Positions 56,667 to 64,000 of a stretch of DNA of 64,000 bases are shown in pieces. The DNA comes from JADJWR01 sp963847675 (GTDB taxonomy: Bacteria > Pseudomonadota > Gammaproteobacteria > Burkholderiales > Burkholderiaceae_F), in NCBI GenBank assembly GCA_963847675.1, contig CAWKAP010000011.1, positions 1 to 64,000 on the forward strand. The letters are read 5' to 3'. The notes beneath the pieces were generated by a model. That model did not search any database. It saw only the letters and a program-made list of their open reading frames with translations, and was not told the DNA's origin. The translations under genes and the position numbers were made by a program. How positions within the stretch are numbered: the first letter of the stretch is position 1; every line of letters starts with the position of its first letter.

Positions 56667-57551
56667 CCTGGCGTCGACAAGATAGCGGCTTCCGAACAGA
56701 CCCGCGCGGCCGCAGCAGAAGGATCAGCGAGCAGCAGCAGGAAGCTGACGGCATCGCGATAGCCCGGCACGAGCAGACCCGAGACGACATTCTCGGCAAC
56801 GCCGAGCACGATCCCCGCGGCGATCGCCCCGCGCATGCTGCCGAGCCCGCCCAGCGCGACGATGACGAACGCCTTCATCGTCAGGCTGTCGCCGGTGACC
56901 GGCGAGAAGGAGTAGACGACGGCGATCAGCGCAGCCCGCGGCGCCGGCCAGTCGCGGCGCCGATGCCGAAGGCGAGCGCATAGATGTGATGCGAGTCGAT
57001 CCCGAGCACGCGGCGGCGCGCGCGTTCTGCGCGGTGGCGCGTACCGCCTGGCCGGAGCGCGTGTGATCCATGAACAGGTGCAGCAGCGAACGTGAGCAGC
57101 AGCGCGACGCACGAACACGCGCGATCCGGGTGTAGGGCAGCCGGATCTCGCCGAGCATCGAGCACCTCGCCCGGCAGTAGGGAAGCGGGATGCCGCGGAT
57201 GTCGGCGCTGAACAGCAGGAGCATCGACGTTGACCAGCACGCATGTCCAGCCCGAAGGTGAAGATCAGCGTCATGAACAGGGACGTCCGCGCGACCCGGT
57301 TCAGCACGGACACGGTAGCAGCAGAAAGCCGAACACGAACAGAAAGCCGTCGCGGATCGGGATGGTCAGGAAGGGATCGAGCCCGATATGGCTCCACAGC
57401 AGCCAGGTGACGTAGGCGCCGATGATGTCATCGAGCCGTGCGCCAGGTTGATGAGATTGGTGACGCCCCAGATGATCGAGAAGCCGATCGCGATGCAGGC
57501 GTACAGGCCGCCGAGCAGGATGCCCGACAGGACGATCTGGAGCGTCAGCAT
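56660..57551 (-). CDS. livH: LIV-type ABC transporter permease (LivH)
   Basis: About 297 residues. MLTLQIVLSGILLGGLYACI then AIGFSIIWGVTNLINLAHGS is the textbook LivH start; later SFSPVTGDSLTMKAFVIVAL and GGLGSMRGAIAAGIVLGVAE complete it. At least five frame switches between about 57430 and 56700. It starts about 93 bases after the livJ stop and ends in an ATGCTGA overlap with livM. Confidence 0.82.
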
Positions 57552-57643
57552 CGGCAGTCGCCGTCGTCGCTGCACGGGCGCGCGAGCGGCGCAGCGTTCG
57601 CGCCGGCCGGACAGCACCTGCGGTCCGCCCGGCCGGTGATCCC

Positions 57644-58889
57644 TCAACGCGGGGGCATCGGGTAGACGAACTTCGCCTGCGCGCCTTCCACCGGATAGAC
57701 GACCACCGGCTTGCCGTTCTGGATCTGCACCACCGACATGCCCTTGGCGATGTTCTGGCCCTTCTCGTTGAAGCGGACCGGACCGTAGGCGGTCATGATG
57801 TTGGTCTGCGCGATCGCGTCGCGAACGGCCTTCGGATCGAGCGAGCCGACCTTTTCGATCGCGCGCTGGTAGACCTCCAGTGCGGCCGTCGACTGCGGCG
57901 GATGGTAGTCGGGCATCGCGGCCGTATTCCTTCTTGAACAGCTCGGCGTACTGCGGCGCCGTCCAGCCGAAGATCTCGTCCTTCCAGGCCATGTTCGACG
58001 CCCACTGGATCGGCTCGAGGATGCCCTCGGCCTTCGAGCCCAGCGCTTCGACGAAGCCGGGCAGCGTGGGGCCGAGCGAAACGCCGAACATCTTCAGGTT
58101 GAGTCCGACCTCGGCGCTCTGCCGCGCGATCACCGTCATGTCGCCGGTGTAGCCAGCCGCGAGCAGCACGTCCGGGTTGCTTGCTCTTCATCGCGGTCAG
58201 CATCGCGGAGAAATCCTTGGTGCCGCGTCGGATACGCTCTCCTTGTAGACGACCTCGAGGCCCGCGGCCTTGGCCTGCTTCTCGGCGGCCTCGATGCTGG
58301 CCTGCGGAAACAGCGAAGTCTCGTGGATCAGCGCGACCCGCTGCGCGCGGGGCTTCGCGGCGCGCGCCATCGTGACCATGTTCGGCGTGTACTGGTCGAC
58401 CGGCGTCAGCGTGGCGAAGATGTACTTGAAGCCGCGCTCGTAGGTGGCGGTGGCCGCGGCATGCGCGGCGACCATCGGCAGCTGATACTTCTCGGCGATC
58501 GCGCTGGTGGCAAACGTGATGCCGCTCGAGTACGGGCCCGAGCAGCAGTTTGACGCCGTCCTCGTTGATCAGCTTCTCGTAGAGCTTGACCGACGTGTTG
58601 GCGTCGCTCTGGTCGTCGTAGTACTTGATGGCGACCTTGTGGTCTTGTCGCCGACCTTGATGCCGCCGCGTGCGTTGATCTGCTTGACGTACAGGTCATA
58701 GCCCTCCTTGACCCGGCTGCCTTCGGGCGACATCTTGCCGGTCAGCGACAGGGCGGTACCGAAGGTGATCACGTTTTCCTGCGCGACTGCTGCGAGCGCG
58801 ACTGCAGAAAGCGCCAGGCACGCGACGCCGCGAAGTGCGCCGCCCATGACCGAGCGGAAACTCATTCCAGACTCAATACTCTGACTCAT
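57644..58889 (-). CDS. livJ: LIV-type periplasmic substrate-binding protein
   Basis: About 415 residues. Signal peptide ALRGVACLALSAVALAAVAQ, then VITFGTALSLTGKMSPEGSR, LPMVAAHAAATATYERGFKY, AQRVALIHETSLFPQASIEA, LLAAGYTGDMTVIARQSAEV and the C-terminal YHPPQSTAALEVYQRAIEKV. Type I periplasmic-binding fold. At least four frame switches (about 58640, 58510, 58220 and 57900). ATG 58889 is preceded by GGAGGAAGG, the strongest ribosome site in the window. Partner amidase and ATPases suggest the ligand is an amide or amino-acid-like compound. Confidence 0.83.
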
Positions 58890-58941
58890 CACCTTCCTCC
58901 AAAGAAACAGGGTCGACCTGCAATGCACTTGAACCGCGCAG

Positions 58942-59694
58942 TCAATGCCTTCTTGCCAATGCGCGCGACGTTGCCGCGCGCGCACCTGCCGCAGAACCGG
59001 CGCGTCTCGTTCCTTCGCTACGTCGCGAAGACTTCCTTGCCGCGGCGCGCCGCTCGGGACCGGAGCCACCCGATCGTCTTATCAATCCGAGCACGATCTC
59101 GGCGTACTCGTCGGCGACCTCATCCGCGCCCAGCCGCCCGCGGGGGGTGAACCAGTCCGAGACGCCGCTGCACATCGTCAGGATGGCGATGGTCATGATC
59201 GGCACGTCATGGATCGCGAACTCGCCGGCATTGACGCCGGCCTCCAGGAACGACCGCAGCATGTGCTCGTAGCGATCACGCTTCGCGTTGATGCGCTTGC
59301 GACTGGGTGCAGAAAGCGAGCGAAGCTCGCTGTGGCTGACAAACGCCTCGTCCTGGCGGTCAATGTGGTACAGCACATGGAAGCGCACCGCATTACGCAG
59401 CCGCTGCGCATGTCCGCCATCGGTCGCCAGTGCCTGCTGCAGGCCTTCAAGCAGTTCGTCCATCGTGCGGTCGAAAAGCTCGGCGAGCAGCTTCTGCTTC
59501 GAGGGAAAGTGGTGATAGAGACTCGCCGCCTCCATGTTCACTGCATCGGCGAGCGCCCGGACGGAAGTGCCGTGGTAGCCGAAACGCTTGAACAGCGCGA
59601 TTCCGGCCTTGCGGATGCGATCCGGCGCGCCGCTGCCGCGGGCGCCGGAAGCCGATGTGCCTGCGCTTGATCTGCGCTTCCTGATCATGGACAC
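58942..59694 (-). CDS. TetR family transcriptional regulator
   Basis: Up to 250 residues. N-terminal HTH: RIRKAGIALFKRFGYHGTSV, RALADAVNMEAASLYHHFPS, KQKLLAELFDRTMDELLEGL. Ligand domain: FHVLYHIDRQDEAFVSHSEL and VPIMTIAILTMCSGVSDWFT. The last ~45 residues are Arg/Ala/Ser-rich and probably reflect an indel. ATG 59694. A perfect 10-base palindrome lies 10 bases upstream of the start. Likely controls livJHM (53 bases downstream) and the divergent amidase-livGF genes. Confidence 0.85.
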   Translation of the reverse strand: MSMIRKRRSSAGTSASGARGSGAPDRIRKAGIALFKRFGYHGTSVRALADAVNMEAASLYHHFPSKQKLLAELFDRTMDELLEGLQQALATDGGHAQRLRNAVRFHVLYHIDRQDEAFVSHSELRSLSAPSRKRINAKRDRYEHMLRSFLEAGVNAGEFAIHDVPIMTIAILTMCSGVSDWFTPRGRLGADEVADEYAEIVLGLIRRSGGSGPERRAAARKSSRRSEGTRRAGSAAGARAATSRALARRH

Positions 59695-59703
59695 TCGCTA
59701 TCG

Positions 59704-59713
59704 AACGATCGTT
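59704..59713. promoter_or_regulatory. Candidate TetR operator
   Basis: AACGATCGTT, a perfect palindrome inside TCGAACGATCGTTAGG, in the gap between the divergent tetR and plus-strand genes. TetR proteins of this type commonly bind such dyads next to their own start. Inferred from position and symmetry. Confidence 0.55.
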
Positions 59714-59999
59714 AGGTACGCTAGCCCGTGTCGGTGAGATCCGTCAACCCCTGGTCGCGAGACAGCCGTGCAGCGTCTGCCGGGCGGCGGAATTGCGCGG
59801 TCCGGAGGCGCCGGCGCGCTTGTCCGACCCGCGGCACCGCGCGGCAGGCCGCGCCGGCCGGTCACACGTCCGCCGGCGCTACGGCGGGACGCCGCGGTGC
59901 CATGATCCTGTCAGCGAAAGGAATTACGTCGCGCCGCCTCCGCCCCGCGCAAATCGGTTGGATAGTCAGCATTCCCTTCGGACTCGTTCCCGGTGCCGG

Positions 60000-60521
60000 A
60001 TGCCACTGAACACGGACATCGATCGCCTGGCGCTGGGGGAAGTCTCTTTCGCGGGCCGTCACTACGTTTTTCTCGTCGATACGGCAAACGGGCGTTTCGT
60101 GGCCGCGGCGAGGTATGAAGTCCACCCACGCTACCTGGAGTGCGTGAACCTGGTGTCCGAAGGCTACGGACCGACGATGTTCATGCTGCTGATGCAGAAA
60201 GCGCGCCGTGACGGGATGCTCGGAGTCGCCCCGGACCTGCTCTACAACAGCGACGAGGCAAAACGCATGGACGCGCGCTTTTATTCGGATGCGCTGCCGG
60301 GCGTTTGCCACGTGCCGAACGAGGATGCCCGGCATGCCGAGGTCTATCTGAACCAGATCTACTTTCTCACCGAAGACGTCGTCGACGAGTCGAAGGCGCG
60401 CGGGAACGCAGAACGTTTCTTCGGCGGTTCGCTGGCCGCTGGTGCCCATCCTGACGGACTGAGCAAATTCGTCGACCGGCTCGAGACCTACCTGTTCAAG
60501 AGCGAGTTGCCTTTCAAGTGA
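60000..60521 (+). CDS. Protein of unknown function
   Basis: 173 residues, no signal or membrane helix. Mixed alpha/beta composition: ALGEVSFAGRHYVFLVDTAN, ARYEVHPRYLECVNLVSEGY, GPTMFMLLMQKARRDGMLGV, LNQIYFLTEDVVDESKARGN. I do not recognise the family; the middle has a faint GNAT-like flavour (GYGPTMFMLLM) without a clear acetyl-CoA loop. Start ATG 60000; its stop overlaps the amidase GTG start (GTGA), so it belongs to the amidase-livGF operon and is presumably involved in the same uptake and breakdown. Confidence 0.6.
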   Translation: MPLNTDIDRLALGEVSFAGRHYVFLVDTANGRFVAAARYEVHPRYLECVNLVSEGYGPTMFMLLMQKARRDGMLGVAPDLLYNSDEAKRMDARFYSDALPGVCHVPNEDARHAEVYLNQIYFLTEDVVDESKARGNAERFFGGSLAAGAHPDGLSKFVDRLETYLFKSELPFK

Positions 60522-61990
60522 ACAAGCGCGATCCCGCAGCGAGTCGCGGCACGACGTCATTGAACGTTGCGCTGGCGCAGGCTGCGCCGGACTCGGAACT
60601 CTGCTTCCTGGACGCGCGGGCGCTGGCGCACGGTTACCGGAGCGCGGCGTTCTCGCCGATGGACGTGGTGCGGGCGATTCTGGAGCGGATCGAGGCGGCG
60701 AATCCGCGCATCAACGCGCTCTACTACGTTGCGGCCGACACCGCGTTGGCTGCTGCCGCGGCGTCGGAGGCGCGCTGGCTTCGCAATCAGCCGCTCGGCG
60801 CTCTGGATGGCGTGCCGGTCACCCTGAAGGACAGCTTCCCGGTCGCCGGCATGCCGATCGCAAATGGCATCCTGGCCGCCAGGGCGAAGCGAATTGACGC
60901 AGAAGACGCGCCGGCCGCCGCCCGTCTGCGCGAGGCGGGCGCGGTCATCCTCGGTAAGACCACGATGCCGGATTTCGGCATGATCGCCTCGGGGATCAGT
61001 TCACAGCACGGGATTACGCGTAACCCATGGAATTTGAACCGCAATTCGGGTGGCTCCAGCGCGGGTGCCGGGGCGGCCGTGGCGGCAGGCTTCGGGCCGC
61101 TGGCCGTCGGTTCGGACATCGGCGGATCCGTGCGCATTCCGGCCTCCTTCTGCGGGGCGGTCGGGCTGAAGCCGAGCTATGGGCGCGTCCCACTCGCTTT
61201 CCCGTGGCCGGCACTTGTGGGCGGGCCAATCGCCCGCACGGTCGCCGATGCGGCGCTGCTGCTGGGCGTAATCAGCCGGCCCGACCCGCGTGACTACACC
61301 GCGTTGCCGTGGGATGAACGGGACTATCTCGCCGGCATCGAGACAGGCATTGCGGGACTGCGCATCGGTCTGCTGACCGACATCGGCTTCGGATTGCCCG
61401 TGCAGCCTGAAGTGCGCGCAGCGGTCGATGCCGCCGCCGGCGTGTTCCAGGGGCTGGGCGCCGAGATCGTTCCGGTGCCACCGTTGTTCGACGAGGACCC
61501 GGAGCCGGACTTCGACCTCATGCTGCAGGTGTATGCATGGGACGACTTTGGTTCGCTTGGGCCGGACGAGCAGGCGTCGGTTCTGCCGGAAATTGCGAGT
61601 TGGTGCCGGGCGGGCGAGGGCGTCTCGGGATCGCGACTCAGTCGCGCCCTCACGCGGATCGGCGCAGCGAGGCGCCGTGTCATCGAAGCATGCGCCGGAT
61701 TTGACTACGTCCTGACGCCCACCATGGCCGTGGCACCCTACGATGCCCACCTCCCATGGCCGCCGGGTGGAACCCGGCACAACCCGTTCTGCTTTCCGTT
61801 CAATCTCTCCGAGCAGCCGGCACTGTCTGTGTGCTGCGGCTTTACGTGCGACGGGCTGCCGATCGGCCTGCAGATCGTTGGCAGGCGCTTCGATGACGCC
61901 GGCGTCCTGCGCGTCGGCCACGCCTTCGAGGTTGCCCGGCCGCTGTCTTGCCATGGCCGGCACTGTGAACCAGGGCCGGTGAAACATTGA
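60518..61990 (+). CDS. Amidase signature family hydrolase
   Basis: 490 residues. Catalytic Lys in GVPVTLKDSFPVAG, amidase signature NLNRNSGGSSAGAGAAVAAG then GSDIGGSVRIPASFCG (Ser-cisSer-Lys triad complete), and GLKPSYGRVPLAFPWP. C-terminal FPFNLSEQPALSVCCGF then TCDGLPIGLQIVGRRFDDAG is typical. Frame intact. GTG start overlaps the preceding stop; the TTG of livG overlaps this stop. Predicted to hydrolyse an imported amide; it is more like catabolic amidases than GatA, since no gatB/gatC is near. Confidence 0.87.
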   Translation: MNKRDPAASRGTTSLNVALAQAAPDSELCFLDARALAHGYRSAAFSPMDVVRAILERIEAANPRINALYYVAADTALAAAAASEARWLRNQPLGALDGVPVTLKDSFPVAGMPIANGILAARAKRIDAEDAPAAARLREAGAVILGKTTMPDFGMIASGISSQHGITRNPWNLNRNSGGSSAGAGAAVAAGFGPLAVGSDIGGSVRIPASFCGAVGLKPSYGRVPLAFPWPALVGGPIARTVADAALLLGVISRPDPRDYTALPWDERDYLAGIETGIAGLRIGLLTDIGFGLPVQPEVRAAVDAAAGVFQGLGAEIVPVPPLFDEDPEPDFDLMLQVYAWDDFGSLGPDEQASVLPEIASWCRAGEGVSGSRLSRALTRIGAARRRVIEACAGFDYVLTPTMAVAPYDAHLPWPPGGTRHNPFCFPFNLSEQPALSVCCGFTCDGLPIGLQIVGRRFDDAGVLRVGHAFEVARPLSCHGRHCEPGPVKH

Positions 61991-62769
61991 TTGCCCGTCC
62001 CGTGGCTCCTGCGACAACAACCTCGCCCGCACTGCTCGAAGTTCGTAACGCCAGCAAGGTTTTCGGCGGCGTGGTGGCAAACGCGGGCATCGACATGGAC
62101 GTGATGGCGGGTTCCATCGTCGGCCTGATCGGACCGAACGGGTCGGGGAAGACCACGTTGTTCAATTCGATCGTAGGGTTCCATCGGCTCGACGAGGGAG
62201 ACGTACGGTTCGATGGGCATGTGATCCGTGGCATGACGGTGGCGCAGACCGCCCGCCGTGGACTGGTGCGGACGTTCCAGCAGTCGCACGTGTACGACCG
62301 GCTCAGTTGCCTCGACAACATGCGCATCAGCACGTCGCATGCCGGTGAGACGGTCCTCGACATGTTGCGTCGCCTGCCAGGGGAATTCGAAGAGCGGGCG
62401 CTGCATCTGCTCGAGTTCGCCGGTCTTTACGAACAGCGCGACGTCGCCGGCGGCGAGCTTTCGTACGGGCAGCGCAAGCTGCTCGAACTGGCGATGGCGC
62501 TGATGAGCAGACCGAAGCTGCTGCTGCTCGACGAACCGACGGCGGGCGTCAATCCCACGATGATCAATGGAGTGATGGAGCGGCTGCTGCGCGCCAACGC
62601 GGAAATGGGGATCACGCTGCTCGTCATCGAGCACAACATGCGGGTCATCATGACGCTGGCGCAGAAGATCTATTGCCTTGCGCAGGGCAAGGTGCTCGCC
62701 TTCGGCGCGCCGGAGTCGGTCCGCAACGACCCGCGTGTGGTCGAGGCCTATCTTGGAGCCGGCAAATGA
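61987..62769 (+). CDS. livG: LIV-type ABC transporter ATP-binding protein (LivG)
   Basis: 260 residues. Walker A GLIGPNGSGKTTLFNSIVGF, RRGLVRTFQQSHVYDRLSCL, signature ELSYGQRKLLELAMALMSRP, Walker B KLLLLDEPTAGVNPTMING and the H-loop LLVIEHNMRVIMTLAQKIYC; C-terminal NDPRVVEAYLGA is the LivG tail. Frame intact. TTG 61987 overlaps the amidase stop; no ATG fits. Its permeases are the divergent livH and livM. Confidence 0.9.
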   Translation: MIARPVAPATTTSPALLEVRNASKVFGGVVANAGIDMDVMAGSIVGLIGPNGSGKTTLFNSIVGFHRLDEGDVRFDGHVIRGMTVAQTARRGLVRTFQQSHVYDRLSCLDNMRISTSHAGETVLDMLRRLPGEFEERALHLLEFAGLYEQRDVAGGELSYGQRKLLELAMALMSRPKLLLLDEPTAGVNPTMINGVMERLLRANAEMGITLLVIEHNMRVIMTLAQKIYCLAQGKVLAFGAPESVRNDPRVVEAYLGAGK

Positions 62770-63617
62770 CCCCCATATCCGGGATCGATGCCGCCGACGC
62801 GACAAACCGGCCAAATGCTCCGGTTGCTTTCGAATGCGTCGTCGATAGCCTCGCCAGTCAGCACGCGACTGCCGAGCAGATCCGGGCACTCGCCGGGTCA
62901 TCACCCGCCGTCTGTGTCGAGGGTCTTGTCGCCGGGTACGGACGCCGCGAGGTATTGCATGGTGTGGATCTTCGGGTCGGGGCTGGACAGTCCGTCTGCC
63001 TGATCGGGCCGAACGGGGCTGGAAAATCGACCCTGCTGCATTCGGTCTGCGGCCTGACCGACGTGCGCGCCGGTCGCGTGCTTATCGAGAGTCATGACGT
63101 GACCCGGCTCAGCCCGAGCGCCAAGCTGCGCGACGGGCACATGGCCTACGTGATGCAGGACGCGTCCGTGTTTCCCGACATGACGGTCGAGCAGAACCTC
63201 TGCCTGGGAGGCTATCTGCTCCGGTCGCGAGCGCGGGCGCGTGAAGCGGCTGAGCAGATCCTGGATCGCTACCCTTCGCTTGCGGCGCGTCGCGCCAGCC
63301 CTGCGCGCGTTCTGTCGGGCGGGGAGCGGCGACTGCTCGAACTCGGACGCGCCTTGATCATGCGGCCGCGGGTCCTGCTGATCGACGAGCCATCGATCGG
63401 CCTGGCAACGCGGTATGTGGATATGGTGTTCGAAATCCTGAGCGACCTGCAGCGCCGGGAAGGGATGGCGATCCTGATGGTTGAGCAGAACGCCGCCAAG
63501 GGCCTGGCCTTTGCCGATGTGGGCTACGTGATGGTCGCCGGTCAGGTCGCGATGGTCGGTGCGGGGTCGGATCTGCTGCGTGATCCCGCTGTCGGGAGGC
63601 TGTTCCTCGGCCGATAG
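62766..63617 (+). CDS. livF: LIV-type ABC transporter ATP-binding protein (LivF)
   Basis: 283 residues. After a ~50-residue unusual N-terminal extension, VCVEGLVAGYGRREVLHGVD, Walker A CLIGPNGAGKSTLLHSVCGL, MAYVMQDASVFPDMTVEQNL, signature LSGGERRLLELGRALIMRPR, Walker B VLLIDEPSIGL and MAILMVEQNAAKGLAFADVG (H-loop replaced by the LivF-type EQN). ATG 62766 in an ATGA overlap with livG; the start could lie further in, since LivF proteins usually begin close to the first strand. Last gene of the plus-strand set. Confidence 0.88.
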   Translation: MTPISGIDAADATNRPNAPVAFECVVDSLASQHATAEQIRALAGSSPAVCVEGLVAGYGRREVLHGVDLRVGAGQSVCLIGPNGAGKSTLLHSVCGLTDVRAGRVLIESHDVTRLSPSAKLRDGHMAYVMQDASVFPDMTVEQNLCLGGYLLRSRARAREAAEQILDRYPSLAARRASPARVLSGGERRLLELGRALIMRPRVLLIDEPSIGLATRYVDMVFEILSDLQRREGMAILMVEQNAAKGLAFADVGYVMVAGQVAMVGAGSDLLRDPAVGRLFLGR

Positions 63618-63805
63618 GCTTCATCTCGGCCGCAACGCCTACGCTCACGCGTCGGCGCAGAAGAGCAACCGCGCTCGACTATCATCCAGCGTCAGGGAGG
63701 TCGAGGGGCGACCCGTCGTAGTTGCCTCGTTCATTGAACTGAACGCGCGCCGGCGTTTCGGCGAAGGCGGCGCACTGCTCGTGGCCTGTTTTGGCGGAGG
63801 GTTTG

Positions 63806-64000
63806 ATGAAGACGGTGTTGCGGTGGATTGGACGTTTGGCCGGCTTGGCAGGCATCATTGCCTGCGCGGTGTCACTGGCTCTCCGGCTGAGCGGAACCTA
63901 TTGGCTTGCCGATGTCCCGGTCGGCACGCTCTATCAGGCCGGAGTCGGCGCCATGGTCGCCGCGTGTCTCGCGTATCTCGTGCTATCCGTCGAATTCCGC
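63806..64000 (+). CDS. Membrane protein, 5' end only
   Basis: From ATG 63806, with GGAGGG about 6-10 bases upstream: MKTVLRWIGRLAGLAGIIAC then AVSLALRLSGTYWLADVPVG and GVGAMVAACLAYLVLSVEFR, open to the window end. Two hydrophobic segments in the first 65 residues. Too little for a family call. Confidence 0.6.
   Translation, partial: MKTVLRWIGRLAGLAGIIACAVSLALRLSGTYWLADVPVGTLYQAGVGAMVAACLAYLVLSVEFR

Noticed and set aside
1..64000. rRNA, tRNA, integrase, transposase or phage genes
   Set aside because: None recognised on either strand; the accessory character of the region rests on repeats and the FitAB module only.

Overview
The window is GC-rich, densely coding DNA, almost certainly from a betaproteobacterium. 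This is inferred from codon bias, intergenic palindromes of the 'ATTCCCGCG...CGCGGG' kind, exosortase A-associated genes and a LIV-type amide/amino-acid importer. Most of it (about 1-55.6 kb) is one long cell-surface glycan region. Single-base indels break many frames, most heavily in 1-9 kb, 42.3-43.8 kb and 55.6-58.9 kb. In several places the repaired frame ends exactly in an ATGA/GTGA overlap with the next gene. I therefore read most breaks as sequencing or assembly error rather than gene decay, and give coordinates for the repaired genes.

Layout. 1-1.0 kb: end of a membrane protein gene. 1.1-6.7 kb (minus): a complete CMP-pseudaminic acid pathway, pseB-pseC-pseF-pseG-pseH-pseI, preceded in the same direction by an ABC glycan exporter (wzm-wzt, 6.7-8.9 kb). 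9.3-12.5 kb (minus): two GT-C type membrane glycosyltransferases. 12.6-17.9 kb (plus): a third GT-C-like protein, gtrA, gmd, rmd and gtrB (GDP-rhamnose supply and lipid-linked sugar transfer). 17.9-21 kb: an alpha/alpha-toroid protein, then a FitAB-type toxin-antitoxin pair lying between that gene and a truncated copy of its 5' end, plus palindromic repeats and DUF2442/DUF4160 remnants. 21-26 kb (minus): AAC(3)-like acetyltransferase, two GT4 glycosyltransferases and a Wzx flippase.

26.2-39.2 kb: the exosortase A (XrtA/PEP-CTERM)-associated block: Asn-synthetase-like protein without the glutaminase Cys, PLP decarboxylase, AMP-forming ligase and FemAB-like protein on the minus strand; then divergently an acyl carrier protein, hydrolases 2 and 1, a GT4, UDP-glucose dehydrogenase, UDP-glucuronate epimerase and a Tat-exported beta-helix protein. 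39.2-47.8 kb: an O-antigen-ligase-like protein with an inserted extracytoplasmic domain, a PEP-CTERM substrate, the exosortase-A-type O-glycosylation ligase, a VanZ-like protein and zinc-ribbon membrane proteins. No exosortase gene was found in the window.

48.5-55.6 kb: an acyl-CoA synthetase, then nucleotidyltransferase / HprK-related kinase / PqqD-like protein beside a Cys-rich Tat-signal protein (the least understood set here), and two divergent acyltransferases. 55.6-63.6 kb: a TetR-controlled LIV-type ABC transporter split into livJHM (minus) and amidase-livG-livF (plus), suggesting uptake and hydrolysis of an amide. A new membrane protein gene begins at 63806 and runs off the end.

The first 55 kb can be read as precursor synthesis (pseudaminate, GDP-rhamnose, UDP-GlcA/GalA), assembly (GT4s, GtrB, GT-C enzymes), export (Wzm/Wzt, Wzx), ligation (two ligases) and decoration (acetyltransferases, ACP/decarboxylase/ligase/amide synthase), with PEP-CTERM proteins as likely glycan-bearing surface proteins. 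No rRNA, tRNA or CRISPR array was recognised.
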